A stretch of DNA of 64,000 nt, from positions 4,657,501 to 4,721,500 of the forward strand of contig JAVTVX010000019.1 of the NCBI GenBank assembly GCA_033439265.1. Reading direction: 5' to 3'. The notes beneath the pieces were generated by a model, which saw only the letters and a list, made by a program, of their open reading frames with translations, did not search any database and was not told the DNA's origin. Both the position numbers and the translations under genes were made by a program. Shown here in pieces: positions 57,696 through 64,000 of the stretch; position 1 is the stretch's first letter; the number at the start of each line of letters is the position of its first letter. The DNA comes from Dillenia suffruticosa (Eukaryota > Streptophyta > Magnoliopsida > Dilleniales > Dilleniaceae).

Positions 57696-59897
57696 TGAAA
57701 TACAACCTAGAGAAGGGTGAATGGTTGTATGGTAATTTTTCAAGAATTTGGAGGTTTTGCAGATTCTTTAAGATAAGAATGATTTATAGGAATTGAATGT
57801 GATTAAAGAAACAGAGCATAGAAGAAATATAAAAATGAAGGAAAAATAGAAAATAAATCACACAAAATTTTTATAGTGATTCTACCAAACCCGATATACG
57901 TCTACTCCCAGACTCTACCTGGATTTCCACTATTTGCAACCCAAATAATATAACAAACTTACTTTCAGGTGCAAGTTGAACCTTTACAATGTTTTCTCTT
58001 GAAACACTATTCAACCTCTCATAAGTTGTTTATCTCTCTAAATCCCAGACCAAGAAATCTATCTCTGGTCTTTGATATTTTTATATAGGAAAAAGCTAAA
58101 TGTTACAGTGAATGAAACTATAACATTAGATGTAACGAACTTGATACTCACAGAAAGAATTTTAGAGAGATATAGAAAATAGAATATATGCTTTTGAAGC
58201 TCAGATGTATGTTTAAGATGTTCAACACTTCGTTTTTCTTTCTTGCACTTTTCTTTTTTTTTTTCAAAGATCTATAGATAAATTTATTTCACTTTAATTA
58301 CTTCATCTATCAAGTAGCCGTTATGGTTGGTGAACTTTCGAACATTGGCAATTAATGTCCGAAATTAAATGTATTTCAGTTATTCCTCAATTTGCGTTGA
58401 AGACTTGCTTTTCCGGTGTTGGTTCATTTTCTTTCACCAATTGCGTGAAGTGCTTTTCCTACATTGGGATGTTAGCTTTGATCGAAATGGAAAGATTCAG
58501 TGATTCAGAAAAAGAATATGACCGTTGAGTTCAAATATATTTCAAAATTTTGGTTTTTGACAACTTTTGGATTGACACATTTAAAGGGACATCGACCTGA
58601 ATTTGAAAATTTTACGGTATAATTCTATCAAAAGAGGTCGGCAAGTTATCCTATGGATCGGCAAACTACTGTGCAAATTTAAAATAAGTGAATACATAGT
58701 TTTAAATTGGTCGATGTGTGTATGTGTGTCGACAAGCTAATGACCAGGTCGTTGTATAACATCTAAGATTAAATGATTATTAGGTTGACATATTCAATGA
58801 GGGCATCGACAAGCTCCTATTCATTTATCATATTGGTGGACCTGGACAAAATTAATTGGTCGATGTGTTTCTACAGGTCGACAAGAATTTTGATGGGTCA
58901 ACGTATGTATTTCAGAAATAAAATGAACAGGTCGATATGTGTATTGTATGCATCGACATGTTCCTATTCAAGTTGAAAATTGATTGACATGTGTAATTTA
59001 AATTGGTTGATGTGCATATGCTTTGTCGACAAGAAGAGAGTAGGTCGATGTGTGATTTAATAAGAAAATAAACATCGGATCGATAGGTCTTACAGCATAC
59101 ATCGACATGCTACTGTGCAGGTAATAATTGGTGGACTCGGAAAGGAGAATTGGTCGATGTGTATTTTCTAGGTCGATAACTAAAATGATAGGTCGATGTG
59201 TGTATTATGAAGATAGAATTCAACAAGTCGATGTATTGTTAAATAGGTTGATGTGTCACTATTCATTTGTTAAATTGATTGACCTAATGAACAAATTGGT
59301 TGATCTGTTTTTAAAGTAGGTCGACAAGTAGGATAATGGGTTGATGTGTTATGAATTAACAGGTTGATGTGTTGTATTAATGGGTTGACGTGTTATTATT
59401 CCTAAGTCAAATTGGTTGATATGTTTGGATGAATTGGTTGACATGTTACTATTCATATTGTTTCAGATCGACATGATTTGTGTCTAGGTCGATGTGTTGG
59501 AATATCATATCTATGAGATATTTAGTTTCGGGTCGATAGGACTTTTTTATACATCGAACTATTCCTATTTAAATTAAAATTGGTTGATACATCACTCTAA
59601 AGTTATCCACCTGATACTGTTCAGGTCGATGTGTTTTTATGTGGGTCGAAGTGTTCAAATATTTATTTCTAAAGAAATCTTTTATCTGAGGTCGACAAGA
59701 ACAACTAATTCAGGTCGATGTGTGTGGATAACTATGAATTGGTCGACACAGCGCTTATAATTGGTGGGCTTGCTATACAAGTCAATATGTTCCCTAGTCA
59801 GGTTGATATGAATTTCAGACTTGATTTTCGTATTATTTTTTTGATTTTCTTAATCTAACTTTCAATATATCATCATCAAAACTCTACTATGTCCACA
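57696..59897 (-). repeat. 5' LTR of the Sirevirus, with TCGA-rich array
   Basis: This copy matches 42885-45059 throughout, including the TCGA motif array (about 58560-59780), where individual motifs vary between the two LTRs by C/T and G/A changes. The minus-strand primer site (tggtatcaaaacgag) lies at 57680-57694. Confidence 0.93.
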
Positions 59898-60640
59898 GCA
59901 GTAGTCATGGCAATGTGGAAGCATTACTTGGTGGGCTATCACTTCATCAAAAGAACTGATCATAAGGGTTTGAAGTATATTTTGAAGCAGAAACTCGCCA
60001 ACACTTCACAATACAAATGGCTAACCAAGCTATTAGGATTAGATTATGAGATATTATACAAAAAGGGAGTAGAAAATAAGGTGGCTGATACATTGTCAAG
60101 GAAGAAAATTTTGTCAGAAGAACAATAGGAAGGAGCAGTGATGGCCATAACTCTGATTCAACCACAATAATTGAAGGAGGTTATTTAGAGCTATGAAGGA
60201 GATAAAGAATGTCAGACATTGATAGCACAATTAACATTGGAAGCTGATTGCAAGACAAACTTTTAGTTTTGAGAGGGAATTTTGATGTACAAGAAGAAAA
60301 TATATATGGGGTGTGGCTCTCAACTAAGAACCAAAATAATTCAACAAATGCATTGCTCAGCCATGGGAGGACATTCAAGATAGAAATATACATGATATAG
60401 GGTGAGAACTATAGTCTACCAGCCTTCAATGAAAGCAGCAGTGACCAAATTTATGTAAAAGTATGATGTGTATAAGAGGAATAAGCATGAGAACACTCAA
60501 TATCCTGGGCTCCTTCAATCATTACCAATCCCAATCTAAACTTGGTCTCAAATTAGTATGGATTTTATTGAAGGTCTACCTAAATTTCAAGGACACAATA
60601 CCATCTCAGTGGTTATTAAAAAAATGACAAATATATGATA
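59898..60640 (+). pseudogene. chromovirus B RNase H and first integrase part
   Basis: The sequence resumes directly after the Sirevirus with WKHYLVGYHFIKRTDHKGLK, KWLTKLLGLDYEI and VADTLSRK. The integrase zinc-finger region follows (60300-60380), then the start of the core (60441-60625). It is broken repeatedly. The last 200 bp resemble 62165-62365. Confidence 0.88.
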
Positions 60641-60750
60641 TTCCACCAAAAAAATTGTTCTATACAAAAAAAAAAAAAAAAACATTACAATGGTTCTGGT
60701 AAAATGTAGGAACATTGAATTCCGAAAAAGAGAAATGTCTGAAATGGTAA

Positions 60751-62166
60751 ACTCTTGCAGGTGGGAAATTTCTTTGCATAATAAAAAAGAGGACATCTTT
60801 TAGGCAGACAAACCAATAAAGGGGACTTCTATATCATCAAGTCCAACAGCAAAGCCCCTAAAGTTGCTAAACGAAATGCATCTCATTCTCATTTCATAAG
60901 TTTCATTAATGCTAGAAATTGCCATACATTTTTAGGATACTTTTACTATGTTTATTAAATATTCAGTTACACAAAAGATTTGATACTTATACAATGATAG
61001 CACTCCACCTCATGATAGTCAATTTAGCTGAGATTTTGAGAGATTTTGAGGGATGTTTAGGGAAGGGCCAGCACTCCACCCGATGATAGCACTTGAAGCT
61101 TCATTCTATTAAAAATATCATTACATATTTTAAAAAAGTAAAAAGTATTTAATGAAATTTTATTAATTAAATTAGAAAAATAGTTTATAAATTATATTAA
61201 AAAAACTTTAAACCTGATTTCATAACTTCAACTTTTAATTAATTAACCTTTTTTACCCCATTTTTCCATTTGCTACTTAAAATGCCTTACTATTCATGCC
61301 CTAATCATTTTAATTCAGGATTTTAAACTTTTTTGTAATTAGCCCAAATAAAGGAATCCTGTAAGACTTTTAATATCAATATAATAATTTTATTTTATTT
61401 TTTAATAAAGTTTTTAACTTTTATATGAAGGGTACTTTTGAAAATAGTCATCTTAGAATGTCGATTCTATATTAATATACTTTAGATTGCCACCCCACCC
61501 CCACCAGATTTCTTTCTTCATTTGTTTCTTTTATTTATTATATTATATACTTCAGTATATTTTTTGAGGAGGCCTAGGAGGTCAAGGGTTTTGCCATGTT
61601 TATGCCTATATAACAAAGAAGACTTTTCATTCGATCTACTTATGCCATTTTTTTAATCAAAATAGAGTGAAATATTGAAATCTTATTTACTGTGAACAAA
61701 TATAAAGAGACAAGATAAAACTTGAAATATTTAAGCTACCATATTATATATATTATAACAATCCCTAAAGATTAAAGAGGATGGGGTGAGAAAAAAAGGT
61801 AACAATTACTGTTTCTAACGCTATCATGGGGTGGAGTGCCTGCTCTTCCCTTGATGTCCCTCAAAATTTCTCAAAATCTCAATAAATTGCCTATCATGGG
61901 TGAAGTGCTATCATTGAATGGTTGTCAAATCTTTTGTGTAACTGAATATTTGGTGAAAATAACAAAAATGCGCAAAAAATGTATGGAAATTTGTAGCATT
62001 AATGAAACATACTGAATAAGAATGAGATGCATCTTGTTTAGCAACTTTGAGGGCTTTGGTGTTGGAACTTGATGATGTAGAAGTCTCCTTTGCTGGTGTT
62101 AAGAGATACCTGCCTGAAAAATGTCCTCTTTGAGGATGTGCAAAGGAGTGTCCTACCCGCAAGAGT
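60751..62166. mobile_element. inverted-repeat element with arms of about 340 bp
   Basis: The left arm (60751-61090) and right arm (61820-62166) are diverged inverted copies. Both start actcttgc(a/g)ggt at the outer edge, pass aaagaggacat, acatcatcaagt, gcatctcattct and atattcagttacacaaaaga, and end with atgatagc inside. The 730-bp middle is AT-rich without an ORF. Long inverted arms with no transposase suggest a non-autonomous Mutator-like or fold-back DNA transposon. No target duplication was found. Read outward-in, the arms have a weakly coding look (PAKETSTSSSSNTKALKVAK on the minus strand at the right), so captured host sequence is possible. Confidence 0.6.
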
Positions 62167-63323
62167 GACCAAATCTGTGCAAGAGTGTGACGTGTGTAAG
62201 AGAATTAAGCATGACAGCACTCCATATCCTAGGTTGCTTCAACTATTACCAATCCCTACTCAAATCTGGTCTCAGATTGGTATGGATTTCTTTGAAAATC
62301 TATCTGAATTTCAAGGATACAACACTATCTCGGTGGTTATTGATAAATTCACCAATTTTAGCTATTTCATAGCATTATAAACCAAAGTTAACCTAATTGT
62401 TTGTAAATTATGTGTTCAAACTACATGCCCTACCAAACTCATTTGTATTCAACAGAGACAAAGTGTTTACAAGTCCCTTTTGACAACAGTTATTCAGATT
62501 GATTGGCATTCAACTAAAAGTTAAAAGTACATATCATCCCAAAAAAGATGGCTAGTAACGAAAGACTAAATCAATGTTTGAAATGTTACTTAATATGCAT
62601 AACTTTCAATATGCCATGATTCTGGGCATAATGGCTGAGTTTGGTTTAGTGGTGGTAAAGCACTAATTTTCACTCTAGCATATAGGCACCTCTATTTGAA
62701 GCATTATATGGGTGCAAGCCTAGATTTTTAACATTTGAACCTTATTTGGATATTGCTTTTCTAGCAGCTATAGGATTTATTAGGAATAGACAAACTATGC
62801 TACAAATCCCCTATGATCATTTGTCTAAGACTCAAAACAGAATGAAGATGAATGGTGATCATAAAAGGTGTGAGAGAGAATTAAAGGTGAGAGACTTAGT
62901 CTATTTAAAATTACAACCTTTTATGTAGCAATTGGTAGAACTTAGAAGACAACTCAAACTGTCTTTCAAATTCTATTGTTCATTTCCCATAAAGCAAAAG
63001 TAGGTAAGGTAACCTATATATTACAGTTACCACATGGATCAAAGATTTATCAAGTATTTCAAATCTCAGTGTTTTAAAAGAAATTTGGGCTAACTCAAGA
63101 AACTATACCTACTTCATCTCTAATAAGGTCAGAAAAACAAGATATTGATGAATCAGAAGCAATGTTAAAGAGAAGAGTCTATAATAAGTCTGTCACTTAA
63201 TGACTAATTGAATGGATTAACTTTAGTCCAGAGAAATCAATTTAGGAAGATATGAGTTTCATTAAGGCTCAGTTTCCCGCTTGTCATCCTTGAGGACAAG
63301 GATATTTTTAAGGGAGAGAATAG
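62165..63323 (+). pseudogene. chromovirus B second integrase part and chromodomain-like end
   Basis: Blocks include VTKSVQECDVCKRIKHDST, SQIGMDFFENL, FQGYNTISVVIDKFTNFSYF and, further on, VRDLVYLKLQPFM near 62890. Near 63160-63280 lies a chromodomain-like stretch (MLKRRVYNKSVT, LIEWINFSPEKS). The first 200 bp repeat the integrase segment at 60441-60640 at about 85% identity. Broken repeatedly. Confidence 0.82.
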
Positions 63324-63764
63324 TATAATGGCTAGTGGAGAAAAATTCAAATCTAACAACTAGTTCAACAATCAAACTTCCAATAACTCAACTGTTAACA
63401 AACGATTGTTAGTTAGTTTAAATAGTAACCAATGATTAGTTAGGACTGTTTAGACAATTGAGTATTCAATTAATCAAAATGCACAAATAGTGAAAATAAA
63501 TGAAAGAGCGAGAGTTATGGAACTTCTCTCTCTACTTTCTTTTTGTCTCTCTCTCATATTTCTCTCTCTTGCTTCTTCCCTCAATTACCATATTGTTTTC
63601 CTATTGGATCCTTATCAGTTCCTTCGTCCATCATGTTGATTGAGAACTACCCATCATTAACTTCCTTTGCTTTTGGCATGCTCTGTTTTCCACTCCACCG
63701 TGTCGCAATAGTTGTGATAGTTGAACAAGTTTTCTTTCCTTCTTCTTTGATCTAAGTCATATCA
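63324..63764 (+). repeat. 3' LTR of chromovirus B
   Basis: It starts tataatggctag after the purine-rich tract aagggagagaatag and ends tcatatca. It aligns over its whole length with 37117-37560. Confidence 0.88.
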
Positions 63765-63780
63765 TCACCTTTAAAGAGAG

Positions 63781-63817
<37 letters not shown>

Positions 63818-64000
63818 TCTCCCTCCAACCAATGAGCATTTTTTTTTAGGCTTGGACCAAACCATGTCAAAGGCTTTGACAAACCTTGTCAAAAGAGGGA
63901 CTTAAATCATATAGATCAAAACTTTAACCGAAAGTGTACAATCAACCCAATTAGGTTTAGGTTTTTTTTTTTATATACTGAAATTGCCGGTATAGTATGA
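63765..64000. other. flank of the nest with (CT)n microsatellite
   Basis: The target duplication tcacc is followed by a CT run (63784-63813) and AT-rich DNA to the window end. No gene is seen. Confidence 0.7.

Larger units (their letters stand above)
42885..59897 (-). mobile_element. Sirevirus-like Ty1/copia element inserted in chromovirus B
   Basis: Two LTRs of about 2.2 kb (57696-59897 is the 5' one and 42885-45059 the 3' one on the minus strand) flank a gag gene, two env-like segments and a nested Athila/Tat-like element. The primer site tggtatcaaaacgag, the polypurine tract aaaaagggggagaa, very long LTRs and a two-knuckle gag are typical of Sireviruses (SIRE1/Maximus). I recognise no integrase, reverse transcriptase or RNase H, so the copy is broken or was a non-autonomous form. 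The host bases acagc occur at both junctions and are the likely target duplication; at the right junction they overlap the LTR end. About 39 differences in the first 285 LTR bases (14%) suggest roughly five million years at common rates. Confidence 0.92.
37117..63764 (+). mobile_element. Ty3/gypsy chromovirus B, outer shell of a transposon nest
   Basis: LTRs of 444 bp (37117-37560) and 441 bp (63324-63764) flank a 26-kb span, with target duplications tcact (37112-37116) and tcacc (63765-63769), one base apart. Pieces of one chromovirus lie between the inserts: gag and protease at about 37.6-39.1 kb, reverse transcriptase at 39.3-39.9 and 42.5-42.9 kb, RNase H at 59.9-60.1 kb, integrase at 60.3-62.9 kb, a chromodomain-like end near 63.16-63.28 kb. 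It resembles chromovirus A in RNase H (WKHYLVGYHFIKRTDHKGLK) but has different LTRs. It was entered by a solo LTR, a Sirevirus and an inverted-repeat element. About 32 differences in the first 185 LTR bases (17%) make it the oldest element here. It is broken in dozens of places. Confidence 0.9.

Noticed and set aside
61911-62162. 83-codon minus-strand ORF as a host gene
   Set aside because: It lies within one inverted arm, its counterpart in the other arm is not open, and no family is recognised.
1-64000. tRNA or rRNA genes
   Set aside because: Only A/B-box-like pairs inside SINEs were seen; no sequence folds by eye into a full tRNA, and no rRNA-like stretch is present.

Overview
This is nuclear DNA of a flowering plant, almost certainly a eudicot. 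It holds intron-bearing genes for a mitochondrial ADP/ATP carrier and a small SBP-box (SPL) transcription factor with a miR156 site, plus what looks like the last exon of plant 1,4-dihydroxy-2-naphthoyl-CoA synthase. Most of the rest is AT-rich DNA filled with Ty1/copia and Ty3/gypsy elements, LINEs, SINEs and CT/GA microsatellites. I could not place the species.

Layout. 1-764: 3' end of an Ale-like copia element. 903-1013: probable last exon of MENB, so that element appears to sit in a MENB intron. 1667-8794: a second, badly decayed copia element with 0.5 kb LTRs and a perfect 5-bp target duplication. 8953-11955: three tandem units of about 1 kb of unknown nature. 12-15.7 kb: AT-rich DNA, a CT-rich leader-like stretch and a VQ-motif gene fragment. 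16.1-19.7 kb: ADP/ATP carrier gene. 20.5-26.1 kb: a Ty3/gypsy chromovirus on the minus strand. 26.6-29 kb: a SINE, a leucine-rich-repeat extensin fragment and a 5'-truncated L1 LINE. 30.3-34.4 kb: the SPL gene, with an RTE LINE lying antisense in its only coding intron. 34.8-36 kb: two more short SINEs. 37.1-63.8 kb: a deep transposon nest.

The nest. A chromovirus (37117-63764) was entered by a solo LTR (39946-42508) and by a Sirevirus-like copia element on the minus strand (42885-59897, LTRs of 2.2 kb). The Sirevirus was itself entered by an Athila/Tat-like element (47171 to about 52.5 kb). LTR divergence counted by eye falls from the outer to the inner element (about 17%, 14%, 8%), as the nesting order requires. 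A 1.4 kb element with long inverted repeats lies in the chromovirus integrase region.

The host genes do not form a pathway. The carrier exchanges ATP for ADP across the inner mitochondrial membrane. The SPL protein is a miR156-controlled regulator of phase change and flowering. MENB belongs to phylloquinone synthesis. No new biochemical system is evident. The less ordinary signals are the TCGA-rich repeat array in the Sirevirus LTRs, the 208-bp direct duplication and inverted LTR arm around the Athila-like insertion, the 1-kb higher-order tandem repeat, and a set of very short SINEs with clear target duplications.
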